This document shows positions 37,180 to 45,169 of a stretch of DNA of 64,000 nucleotides, one piece after another. The notes beneath the pieces were generated by a model. It did not search any database. It worked only from the letters and a program-made list of their open reading frames with translations, and was not told the DNA's origin. A program made the position numbers and the translations under genes. The stretch comes from Streptomyces sp. NBC_01235. Its GTDB lineage: Bacteria; Actinomycetota; Actinomycetes; Streptomycetales; Streptomycetaceae. The stretch lies in contig NZ_CP108513.1 of assembly GCF_035989285.1 (NCBI RefSeq), forward strand, positions 992,001 to 1,056,000, written 5' to 3'. Numbering within the stretch: position 1 is the first letter of the stretch; every line of letters begins with the position of its first letter.

Positions 37180-37854
37180 ATGATTTACGCACCGTCGTCC
37201 GGCCTGCCCATGTACGTGGTGCTGGACACGTCGGGCTCCATGCAGAAGTCCGAGCGCCTGCTCAACCAGACGCTGGAGACGATCTACGACACCGTCGACA
37301 CGACGCCGCAGGTCAAGGAGTTCGTCCACCTGTCCGTGCTGTCGTTCAACAGCCGACCCCACGTCGTCAGCCAGATGACCGACTTCGACGACGTGAACCA
37401 CCTGCCCACGGTCACGTGTTCGGGACGCACCAACTTCGGCCCCATGTTCCAGCTGGTGCGTACCCGGATCGAGGCGGACGTGCCCGCCTTGGCCGACAAG
37501 GGAGTTCGCGTGCTGCGGCCCGTCGTCTTCATCCTCACGGACGGCATCCCCACGGACGCGGACGATCTGCCGAACGACCCCTGGGAGAACCACCTGGACG
37601 ACCTGCTGGACCCCCAGTGGAAGACACGGCCCAACATCATCGCCTACGGCTTCGGCAACGCCGACGAACAGGTGATCAAGAGGATCGCCACCATCACGGC
37701 CTTCGTGGCGGAGAAGCCGGACGACACGTCAGCGCTGCGGAACGCGCTGATCAGCTTCCTGCATTCCATGGTCGCTTCCGCCGCCAGCCGCAGACTCGAA
37801 GTCCCAGAACAGGTGAAGGGCTACCGAACGGTCTCCCTCGACTACGTCGACTGA
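37180..37854 (+). CDS. TerY-like von Willebrand factor A domain protein
   Basis: A 224-residue vWA protein consisting of the domain alone. The metal (MIDAS) site is complete: DTSGS at 16-20, the threonine in CSGRTNFGP near 85, and the aspartate in FILTDGIPTD near 121. TerY proteins act with a PP2C phosphatase and a kinase, as here, in Ter-type stress and conflict systems. The ATG at 37180 has only a weak ribosome-binding site (AAAAGGATCACC) and lies 50 bp after the kinase stop. It is the last gene of the run. Confidence 0.88.
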   Translation: MIYAPSSGLPMYVVLDTSGSMQKSERLLNQTLETIYDTVDTTPQVKEFVHLSVLSFNSRPHVVSQMTDFDDVNHLPTVTCSGRTNFGPMFQLVRTRIEADVPALADKGVRVLRPVVFILTDGIPTDADDLPNDPWENHLDDLLDPQWKTRPNIIAYGFGNADEQVIKRIATITAFVAEKPDDTSALRNALISFLHSMVASAASRRLEVPEQVKGYRTVSLDYVD

Positions 37855-38039
37855 CCAACACCGATCCGTTCAACGGTCCTTGCCGACAGCCTCCGCCATT
37901 GCCCCTTGGGTCGAAGACCGTCGCGGCCAACGTGTCCACAGGCGGACGCGATCCACCGACCCGTCCTCGGCCGCCACCGGCCCGCGGGTCAGTGGGCGAG
38001 GGCGAGGGCGATCAGCTCGGGCTCCATGTCCCGCTGAGC

Positions 38040-38358
38040 CGTCACGGACACATCCAAGGAGGTTGGCGCTGCCTGCCGCCTGATGGACGTCGCCGGTGGC
38101 ATCGCCGGCGGTGGTGTTCACGACCGTCTCGCCGAAAGCGGCCGCCTCTGCGAAGGGCTTCACCACGACGTCCGGATTGTCCATGTGTCAGGAGGCGAAC
38201 GGCGGGTTGCCTTTGGCGTCCGGTTCGGCACGGGCCAGGGTGGCCTGCGGGGAGCGCGTGCCGATGACGACCTCGTGACCCAGCGAGGTGAGCTCGGCGG
38301 CGATCGTCCGGACGACGATGCCGGTGCCGGTGCCGATGCCGAGGACGGCGTAACGCAT
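38040..38358 (-). pseudogene. NAD(P)-binding F420-reductase-like gene with nonsense codon
   Basis: From the ATG at 38358 the minus strand reads RYAVLGIGTGTGIVVRTIAAELTSLGHEVVIGTRSP, a dinucleotide-binding fold of the NADP/F420 oxidoreductase type. An in-frame TGA at 38188-38190 stands where relatives usually have Trp (FAS*HMDNPDVVVKPFAEAAAFGETVVNTTAGDA). Beyond AAGSANLLG the similarity is lost. One stop codon plus a missing C-terminal half make it non-functional. The 185 bp toward 37855 show no gene I can support. Confidence 0.8.
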
Positions 38359-38464
38359 GAGAACCGATCCTTTCCGGGACGGGGCCGGGCGGAGGCAGTG
38401 GGGCCCGGCTCACCAGTGAGTGCGCCGATGCGCCGGCATGAACGCGTCTGAAGTTGCGTCGGTA

Positions 38465-38509
38465 GCCGGCTCTCGGGAGCCGATTCACGCAGTCGGCTCC
38501 CGAGAGCCG
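38465..38509. promoter_or_regulatory. Nested palindrome pair CGGCTC-N4-GAGCCG
   Basis: Two 18-bp arms (38465-38482 and 38492-38509) are exact inverted copies with a 9-bp spacer, and each arm contains its own palindrome CGGCTC-N4-GAGCCG. Two palindromic units 27 bp apart look like a double operator for a dimeric repressor such as TetR. It lies about 110 bp upstream of the broken NAD(P)-binding gene. A transcription terminator is the alternative, but no T-run follows. The rest of 38359-38694 holds nothing else that I see. Confidence 0.65.
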
Positions 38510-38694
38510 GGAGACAGCCGCACGCAAAGCCGACGGGTGGCGGATATGGTCTGTCTCCCGTTCCTGCTCCCCAGAAGCGCGACTGCGCATCGGCCGCGGG
38601 AATCCACCGGCGGCAAACGGCTCCGCTCGTGGCGAGTGCCTGAGTGGAGCCGTCAGTCCGTGCTAGAGAACGAAAGTGCCCTGCTGACCCCTCG

Positions 38695-39624
38695 TCATGA
38701 GCGGCGTGCGCGACCGGCCGCGAACATCGCCCCAGCTCCGACGGCGACCACCAGGGCGGCACCGCCTGCGATCAGACCGACCGGGGCACTGGAGCCGGTC
38801 TCCGCCAGCGGCGGGGTGCTCTCACTGGGCGTCGGCTTCGGCGTGGTGGGCGGCGTCGACGACAGTGGAGGAACGTCCGGGGTCGTGGGAGGCGTCGTGG
38901 AGGTGCTGGGGGTGGTCGGCGGGGTCGTCTCCGCGGGCGGCTGGTCGCCGGCGGGGGTGGTGGGAGTGGCTGGAGAACTCGGGGTCGGCTGCGACGGGGT
39001 CGGGGTGGGCTTTTCCGGCGTGCTGGGGGTGCACGGCTTGTCGCCTCCGTTCCACGCCGCTACGAGGTGGTAGGGGGTGACGACGTTGTCCGGCTTGTAG
39101 GGAGCGGGGCCGTGCCCTTCGGCTGTCCCGCCGTCGTAGGTGACGTCATCGCCGTACAGGTCGATCTGGCCGTAGCAGTCGGGCGTCTTCACGTTCAGCT
39201 TCTGCCAGGTCCGCTTGGCGTCTTCCGCACCGGCGACGTCCGCGACGGTGAGGTAGACGGTGGCCTTGTCGACCAGCGTCTGGCGGCCCGAGGTGTTCCA
39301 GTCGGGCCCTTCGGTGGTGTATTCGGCGAGGGAGACGGGGTACTTGCAGCCGTCCCCGACGGTCTGGCCGGGAGCGAGCCGGACCTCGACGGTGCCGGGA
39401 GCGGTCTTCCAGAGGTAGAGCCCGCCCTGGGAGGTCCAGTCGGCGCCGACGACATTCCCGTCGGCGCCGACGATGCGGTACTGCACCGTGGCGGACGCGC
39501 ACGCGCCGGACGTCGTAGCGCTTGCCGCCCCTGCGCCGAGCAGCGGCAGAGCCGTTGCGGTAGCGGCGACGAAGGCGGTGGCGGCGAGAGCGGACAGGCT
39601 TCTGAATTGTTGCGAACGCGACAA
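38695..39624 (-). CDS. LAETG-anchored surface protein (sortase E substrate)
   Basis: A 309-residue secreted protein with a signal peptide (LSALAATAFVAATATALPLLGAGAASA), a globular domain of about 160 residues with four cysteines (SGACAS, GDGCKYPV, TPDCYGQ, GDKPCTP), a 90-residue Pro/Thr/Ser-rich wall-spanning stalk, and the sorting signal LAETG followed by a hydrophobic segment and the basic tail GRARRS. Streptomyces class E sortases use LAxTG, so wall attachment is expected. Translation appears to begin at a TTG at 39624 after AGAGG. Ligand or function of the globular part is unknown. Confidence 0.87.
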   Translation of the reverse strand: MSRSQQFRSLSALAATAFVAATATALPLLGAGAASATTSGACASATVQYRIVGADGNVVGADWTSQGGLYLWKTAPGTVEVRLAPGQTVGDGCKYPVSLAEYTTEGPDWNTSGRQTLVDKATVYLTVADVAGAEDAKRTWQKLNVKTPDCYGQIDLYGDDVTYDGGTAEGHGPAPYKPDNVVTPYHLVAAWNGGDKPCTPSTPEKPTPTPSQPTPSSPATPTTPAGDQPPAETTPPTTPSTSTTPPTTPDVPPLSSTPPTTPKPTPSESTPPLAETGSSAPVGLIAGGAALVVAVGAGAMFAAGRARRS

Positions 39625-39956
39625 GATGGACCTCTACGGAAGGGAAGATGTGGGAGGTGGCAGAGCGCGAGGGGGAGGCGCACGACCGGAAGACGATCAA
39701 AGGCATGCGCAACCGGAGCACTCGCGCCACTTCGCTCACTTCAGACGCAGCGAAGCGAGCTGCATTCTTGTCACCTTTCACAACTCCCGTCAATTCTCCA
39801 TGGGTTCATTACTTCTCGCGTCCGAGGATCCTGTCGCCCGCTGCGTGAGCCACCCCGCCGACGACACCCTGCCCGGTGGCAGCCCGACGCGGCGGACCGC
39901 ACCTGCGCCGTGCGAGTCCGCTCAGACAGCGAACACTTCCAGGGGAGCTTCGGGGG
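39625..39956. other. Intergenic stretch without a supported gene
   Basis: The 332 bp between the surface-protein start and the TetR fragment hold an AT-richer section near 39760-39820 and a weak hairpin (CTTCGCT / AGCGAAG), probably the promoter of the surface-protein gene. No reading frame here has a recognisable product. Confidence 0.5.
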
Positions 39957-40412
39957 TCACCCTGCGCCAGGTCGGGTCATCCGCCGCACGATGTCCACCC
40001 AGGTGGCTTGCAAGCGTGTGACGGGTACCTCGCGCTCCTTGCGCAGGTAGTCCGCAACTTCGAAGTTCGGGAAGGCGAGCAGGGCGTGGGCGAGCATGTC
40101 GTGATCGCCCTCGACTCCAGCCTCTTGCAGGAGGGTTGATATGTGACGGTGGAAGCGCAGGCCGGTGTCCGAGGCGTGCCGACGTTCGTGGATCACCTGG
40201 CGTCCCAGCGCCGCGCCGAGGTCGACATCCGACGCGGTACGTTCGATCAGCGCACGGCCGAACGCCATCAGGCGCTCCGCCGCGGGCGCCCCAGGGCCCA
40301 GCGGCGGGGGGCCTGAGGTGTACGCCTCGTGGAACTCGGCCTCGGCCTCGCCCAGGAGGGCGAGCAGGAGTCCGTCGCGGTCGCCGAACCGGCGGAACAG
40401 GGTGCCCTTTGA
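39957..40412 (-). pseudogene. TetR-family regulator lacking its N terminus
   Basis: The minus strand encodes the end of the TetR recognition helix, [22 protein letters not shown], and the whole ligand domain ([45 protein letters not shown]). The first 35 or so residues, including helices 1-2 of the DNA-binding domain, are missing; upstream the sequence switches within a few bases to the tail of an NmrA-like protein. It cannot make a normal repressor. Confidence 0.82.
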
Positions 40413-40578
40413 GATGCCTGGGGTTCTCGATCTCGTCGACCAGGGCGACCGCATAGTCCTCGTAGGAGATGCGGGCCTCGCCGTCGGCGCCGATGACCGG
40501 GTGGTCGAGGCCGGTGCGGTAGCGGCTGGTGCGCTCGCCGGGGGCGAAGTGCACCGGGGGTGGGGAAAGGTAGGTCCG
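40413..40578 (-). pseudogene. NmrA/NAD(P)H-binding protein fragment
   Basis: This short minus-strand piece reads [23 protein letters not shown], then [30 protein letters not shown], which is the C-terminal part of a NAD(P)H-binding (NmrA-like) protein without its final RFTVGY-type end. It is joined to the TetR fragment on one side and to a GH3 fragment on the opposite strand on the other. Confidence 0.75.
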
Positions 40579-40580
40579 CG

Positions 40581-41390
40581 GGCGGACGTGTGTATCGCCG
40601 TGGTCGGGGACCGCGCCGGACTGTTCGGCCTCGGCACCTCCGGCGAGGGCTGCGACGCCGAGGACCTCTCGCTGCCGGGCGTCCAGGACGAACTCGTGGA
40701 GGCTCTGCTCGCCACCGGCACGCCGGTCGTGCTGCTCGTCGTCTCCGGCCGCCCGTACGCGCTCGGGGCCCATGCCGACCGCGCGGCCGCCGTCGTCCAG
40801 TCCTTCTTCCCCGGCGAGGAGGGCGGGTCTGCCCTCGCGGGCGTGCTCTCCGGACGGCTCACCCCGTCGGGAAAGCTGCCGGTCCAGGTCCCACGCACGC
40901 CGGGTGGCCGGCCCGGCACCTACCTGCACGCCCCGCTGGGCGGCAGCACCCAGGGCGTCAGCAGCCTCGCCTCCACCCCCGCCCACCCCTTCGGACACGG
41001 TCTCTCCTACACGGCCTTCGTCTACGACGACCTGACGCTGAGCGCCGAGGACATCCCCACCGACGGCGAGGTCGAGATCAGCTGCTTGGTGCGCAACACC
41101 GGCGACCGCCCCGGCACCGAGGTCGTCCAGCTCTACACCGCTGACCCCGTAGCCCAGTTCCCCCGCCCTGTCACTCAGTTGACCGGATACACCCGCGCCC
41201 TGCTGGCCCCCGGCGAGCAGCGCAGGGTCACCTTCCACCTGCACGCCGACCGCCTCGCCTACACCGGGCCCGACCTGCACCGCATCGTCGAACCCGGCGA
41301 CATCGCTGTGATGCTCGGCGCATCCAGTGCTGACACCCGCCTCACCGGCACCCTCCACCTCACCGGCCCGATCCGCCGGACCGGGCAGAG
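40581..41390 (+). pseudogene. GH3 glycosidase C-terminal fragment
   Basis: The plus strand encodes the C-terminal domain of a GH3 beta-glucosidase/xylosidase ([79 protein letters not shown]) and its fibronectin-like tail domain ([22 protein letters not shown]). The N-terminal TIM barrel with the catalytic aspartate is absent and there is no start codon or ribosome-binding site. The frame runs on past the normal end into the HxlR promoter region, so the original stop has gone. Confidence 0.85.
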
Positions 41391-41420
41391 GAACGAGTCC
41401 AGGTGCAGCAGCGTTGCCAT
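41380..41420 (-). pseudogene. First codons of an AzoR-type oxidoreductase
   Basis: From the ATG at 41420 with GGAGATCTGTC upstream, the minus strand reads [14 protein letters not shown], the typical start of an FMN-dependent NADH-azoreductase. The text then merges into the GH3 fragment. Placement divergent from an HxlR gene is the usual arrangement for such reductases, which supports this tiny remnant. Confidence 0.5.
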
Positions 41421-41551
41421 GACAGATCTCCAAAGGGCGAATCGCGTGGTGAGCGACAAGGAAGAGCAACCCGCCGTTCCGTTCGCGCCTATCGATATCG
41501 CAGGTACTTACTTTTATTCATTCACGAGGGCGGCAGCAGTACACTGCCGTC

Positions 41552-41935
41552 ATGGCGGAATCGGGCTCAGAACCCTGCAAGACGGTCGACGGCACCATCA
41601 CGCGCGTCTTCGCGCTGCTTGGTAAGCGCTGGAGCGGCCCCATCATGTCCGTGCTGATGGAGCGTCCCATGGGATTCGCCGACCTCCGCCGCGCCATCCC
41701 GGGCATCAGCGAACGCATGCTCTCGGACCGCCTGACCGAGCTGGGCGCGGCGACTCTTGTCGTGCGCGAGGTGGACGAGGGCCCTCCGCTGCGCGTCTCG
41801 TACCGGCTCACGGACGCGGGCGCGGCACTCGAACCCGCCCTGAAGGAACTCGCCGCCTGGGCGGAGAAGCACCTGCCCGCGGCAGCGATCGACCGGGAGC
41901 CGTGCTCCGCCGCAGCCGCTGCACACGCGAAGTAG
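41552..41935 (+). CDS. HxlR-family transcription regulator
   Basis: A 127-residue winged-helix regulator: CKTVDGTITRVFALLGKRWSGPIMSVLMERPMGFADLRRAI, then SERMLSDRLTELGAATLVVREV. The cysteine at residue 9 is in the position used for redox or electrophile sensing in this family. An AT-rich segment with TACTTACTTTTATTCATTCAC just upstream probably contains its operator and the divergent promoter of the lost AzoR-type target. It may now be an orphan regulator. Confidence 0.9.
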   Translation: MAESGSEPCKTVDGTITRVFALLGKRWSGPIMSVLMERPMGFADLRRAIPGISERMLSDRLTELGAATLVVREVDEGPPLRVSYRLTDAGAALEPALKELAAWAEKHLPAAAIDREPCSAAAAAHAK

Positions 41936-42112
41936 AGAAGCGGCCTTGCGGGCGGGAGGGAACTCTCGCCGCCGCTCCGAAGTGGCACCGGTCGACTGCG
42001 TCTCCTGAACCGCCGCGACTCGGAATTACTGCGCCGCATCACGTGCTCGTGACGGCTGTGACGGCTGGAGTGGAGGATGTGCTCCTACCCTCCCCGCGGA
42101 CAGGTGCGCGCC

Positions 42113-42162
42113 TCGGCCGAACGGCCGCGCTTCACCGCCGCGTCACTCGGCCGTTCGGCCGA
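42113..42162. repeat. Inverted repeat upstream of the histidine kinase remnant
   Basis: Arms TCGGCCGAACGGCCG (42113-42127) and CGGCCGTTCGGCCGA (42148-42162) are exact inverted copies with a 20-bp spacer, and each is itself nearly palindromic. The core GGCCGTTCGGCC is shared with the DosR-like boxes but without the GGG ends. It lies 36 bp upstream of the kinase start. The rest of 41936-42197 shows no gene. Confidence 0.5.
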
Positions 42163-42197
42163 TATCCCCTCGACCTGGTGTGCGTACGGTGATCCTC

Positions 42198-43112
42198 ATG
42201 AAGTCCGTCTCCCCCCAGGGCTGCGCCCGAGGCTTCGCCGTCGGCGCGCTCCTCGCCGCGTGTGTCGCCAACGCCGTCTTCGCGGGCGCCTCGGGCGCCA
42301 ACGTGTGGCCGACCCTGGCGTCGCTCCTCGTCGGCCTCGCCGCCGTGCTGTGGCCGGCCGGGCGGCGGCCGGACTGGCTCACCCCGCAGGTGCGCACCAC
42401 CGTGCCGCACTCGTTTCGGGTGCCGGGACAGCGCTCGCGGCGCTGTCCCGCCAGGAGGTGCTGCTCGGCCCGGGCGAGATGATGATCCTGCTGTGCCTGC
42501 TGTTCATCGCCGTACGGCACTGTCCGCCGCCCTGGAGCCTGGTGTGCGGAGTGCTGGACGCCACGGCCCTGCTGACCCTGCCGGCACGGACCAGCCGGTC
42601 ACTCGGGGAAGAGGAACTGGCTTACGTCGTGGTGGGCCTGCTCGTGATCGGCCTCGTCGCCGGACTCGCGGGCTATCTGCGCTCTCTGGACTACCGCCGC
42701 ACGGTCGCCGTCACCGAGACGCGCCGTGAGGAACGTCTGGCCATCGCCGCCGACCTGCACGACTTCGTGGCCCACCACGTCACCGGCATCCTCGTGCAGA
42801 CCCAGGTCGCACGGATGATGGCCGCCTCCCGCCAGGACGAGCTCGACCCCGTCCTGGCCGGTATCGAGCGTGCCGCCACGCAGGCGCTCGCCTCGATGCG
42901 CCGTACCGTCGGCGTGCTGCGCGACACCGGCCCGGAGACGGCCGACCGCCGACCGGTCGGCGACCTGGCGGGCATCGCCGAACTCACCGAGGACTTCGCC
43001 ACCCCCGGCCAGCACGCCGTCCTGCACCGCGACCCGTCCCTGTCGGACGACCTCCCGCACGAGGTGCAGACCGCGGCCTTCCGGGTCGTCCAGGAGTCGC
43101 CGACCAACATCG
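42198..43112 (+). pseudogene. Histidine kinase (NarL-partner type), frameshifted and truncated
   Basis: The N terminus (ARGFAVGALLAACVANAVFAG) runs in one frame to about 42400, where the frame changes, and continues with membrane segments (MILLCLLFIAVRH, VVVGLLVIGLVAGLAGYL), the phospho-acceptor helix RLAIAADLHDFVAHHVTGI, and on to AAFRVVQESPTNIVSR. There the ATP-binding domain is cut off inside the N box and replaced by transposase-like sequence. A frameshift and loss of most of the catalytic domain make it inactive. Confidence 0.87.
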
Positions 43113-43126
43113 TCTCGCGTCGGTCT

Positions 43127-43246
43127 GACTGCGCCCGAAAGGTTGGCCACATCGTGCTCCTGGACGGCACCCCGATCCGCACCCGGCGCCGCACCGGTGC
43201 GGACAACCGCCGCGACTACAGCGGGAAACACAAGGTCCACGGCCCG
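43127..43246 (+). mobile_element. IS5-type DDE transposase remnant
   Basis: The frame that continues from the histidine kinase reads ARKVGHIVLLDGTPIRTRR, then DNRRDYSGKHKVHG, the segment around the first catalytic aspartate of IS5-family (DDE_Tnp_4-like) transposases. Only about 40 codons remain, without inverted repeats. It marks the 3' break of the kinase gene. Confidence 0.7.
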
Positions 43247-43298
43247 CCTGGTTCTCGGGGAACGCTTCGACGTGGCACCTGCCCGCCGGGAACCCCGG

Positions 43299-44612
43299 TC
43301 ACGCCGCCACGAAGGTCGTCACGCTTCGAGCGGGAAGCATGCCGGTGAAGGAGCCGTTCGACACGCCGGTCGTGCCCTGGGCCGCGACGTTCCTGCTCGC
43401 GTCGGTCAGCCAGGACGAGACACTGGACGCCGTGCTGTTCGCCAGGGTGAACTGCTGGCTCACCGCGGAAGTCCCCTTGTTGATGGCAACGACGACGACC
43501 GTGGAGTCGCCGCCCCGGTACGCCGAGACGTAGAGGTTCGACGCCGGGTTCGCCGTCGCCTCGATCCGCACATACCCGGGGCGGACGAACCTGGCGAAGT
43601 GCGCCATGCCGGCGCCGCGCTTGCTGATCCGGCCGTCCTCCCGCATGGGACCGTAGCTGCGCCGGATGTACCACCAGATGTACGCCTGGAACTCGGCGTC
43701 CACCATGGCGTGGTGGATGTGTTCCCCCACGTCGAGCGCCTGTGGCCAAAGGTCCGCCGAATCGCTGCTGTTGGGGTAGTAGACCTCGGTCATCCAGAGT
43801 TCTTTGCCCGCGCCCTTTTGCTTGAACAGGGGATAGGGGAAGTCCGCGAACGGCGTGCCGTAGAGGTGGGCCCCGATGATGTCCACGTTGGCGAGCGCCG
43901 CGGAGTCGTTGAGGATCGGGTCCGAGATGTTCTTCCGGTACTGGAAGGACTCGGGCGCGATGACCCTGGTGCCGATCGAGCCGGCGTTCTCCCGCAGGAA
44001 CCGGACCATTTCGGTGGGGGTCCACCACGTCCAGTCATGCGCGTAATCGGGCTCATTCTGCACCGATATGCCGTACAGGTTCACCCCGTTGTTCCGCAGG
44101 AACCCGTTGAAGTCGTTGAGGTGCTGGGCATAGGCGCCGTACATGTCGTACCTGAGACGTCTCGCGTCGGTCTGACTGCCGCGGACGAAGGTCTCGACCA
44201 TGCGGGCGGGGGGATTCCACGGCGACGCGATGACGGTCGCCCCGAGCTCGGTCGCGCGCCTCGCCGTCGCCACATCACGGCTGAAGTCCGCCTGGTTCTC
44301 GGGGACGGGGATCCTCAGCACGGAGAACCCCAGTCGGCCCTCGCCGGTGCCGAACGCCGTGTCCCGCTGGGCGGCTGTCAGGTCGCCGATCCAGGCCGTG
44401 TGGGTCATGCCGCCGAAGCCTCGGATCGTCTGCCGCTGAGCCGACGGGTCAATGACCGCCGCGCCGGCGGCCGTCACGGCCGCCGCTCCCGAAGCATCCA
44501 CGGTCGACGCCGTGGCCGTGAGGACCGGCAGGGCCCCCATCGTCGCCAGGACGGTCCTCCGGCTCGGCGATCTCCGCTCGCTGCTCACGGGCTCATTCCG
44601 ACCTTGCGTCAT
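43299..44612 (-). CDS. Secreted GH30-family glycoside hydrolase
   Basis: A 437-residue exported enzyme with a Tat-like signal (SPSRRTVLATMGALPVLTATAS). The (beta/alpha)8 domain has RGFGGMTHTAWIGDL, the acid/base glutamate in ISVQNEPDYAHDWTWW near 165, and the nucleophile glutamate in GKELWMTEVYY near 265; a beta-sandwich follows (TVVVVAINKGTSAVSQQFTL). This fits GH30_8-type glucuronoxylanases or a related subfamily. The ATG at 44612 follows GGAGGAGAC. A CebR-type operator lies 45 bp upstream, linking it to cellobiose or cello-oligosaccharide sensing. Confidence 0.88.
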   Translation of the reverse strand: MTQGRNEPVSSERRSPSRRTVLATMGALPVLTATASTVDASGAAAVTAAGAAVIDPSAQRQTIRGFGGMTHTAWIGDLTAAQRDTAFGTGEGRLGFSVLRIPVPENQADFSRDVATARRATELGATVIASPWNPPARMVETFVRGSQTDARRLRYDMYGAYAQHLNDFNGFLRNNGVNLYGISVQNEPDYAHDWTWWTPTEMVRFLRENAGSIGTRVIAPESFQYRKNISDPILNDSAALANVDIIGAHLYGTPFADFPYPLFKQKGAGKELWMTEVYYPNSSDSADLWPQALDVGEHIHHAMVDAEFQAYIWWYIRRSYGPMREDGRISKRGAGMAHFARFVRPGYVRIEATANPASNLYVSAYRGGDSTVVVVAINKGTSAVSQQFTLANSTASSVSSWLTDASRNVAAQGTTGVSNGSFTGMLPARSVTTFVAA

Positions 44613-44656
44613 GTCTCCTCCTCTTGGCCGTTGGTACTGATCCGCGCCGCGCTCCA

Positions 44657-44670
44657 TGGGAGCGCTCCCA
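44657..44670. promoter_or_regulatory. CebR-type operator TGGGAGCGCTCCCA
   Basis: A perfect 14-bp palindrome identical to the binding site described for the Streptomyces cellobiose repressor CebR. It lies 45-58 bp upstream of the GH30 start codon (minus strand). The flanking 44760-44830 is AT-rich and contains GTTCG-N6-CGAAC at 44766-44781, possibly a second operator; the remainder of 44671-44916 has no gene. Confidence 0.8.
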
Positions 44671-44916
44671 CTCTCAGGGGATGACTACGCGCCGGTCTTG
44701 CTCGGGGGAGGTGCTTCTGGCGCTGCCTCGGCCTGCCCTTGGCGGCTTCGCACGACACCAAGAGTGTTCGATATTACGAACGGCATGCAAAATTTCGAGG
44801 ATTTGGTAAGCGGGTAAATTAACGACTGGTCTCGCCACCGTCAAGCCTCGGCGTGCGACGAAGCGCGAGTGGGGCACAGGGGCGCGTGACGGGCCTTCAG
44901 GTGATCGAGGTCCCGC

Positions 44917-45144
44917 TTCTTCAACCCGGTACCGGTGCTGGAACTCGTGGTGATCGTCCCGTCACTGCTGATGGCCCCTCAGGCGCGGTCTCGTGCAGAG
45001 GACTTCGTCACGGAGGTGCCGGGCAAGAAGGTCGTTGGTGCCCAGGACCGGGCCGGGGTCGTAGCGAACGCCCTGCTGGTGCCCGGTCTGCTCGGCCGGA
45101 AATCCGGGCGCGGCTTCCACGGCTACTCCGAGAAGGGCAACTGA
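44917..45144 (+). pseudogene. 3-hydroxybutyryl-CoA dehydrogenase fragment
   Basis: The plus strand encodes FFNPVPVLELVVIVPSLLMAPQARSRAEDFV, GKKVVGAQDRAGVVANALLVP, and then jumps to GLLGRKSGRGFHGYSEKGN before a stop. In intact enzymes these two parts are about 70 residues apart, so there is an internal deletion, and the NAD-binding N-terminal half is missing. Confidence 0.8.
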
Positions 45145-45169
45145 CCACCCGGCACAGGAAGTACGGGGC

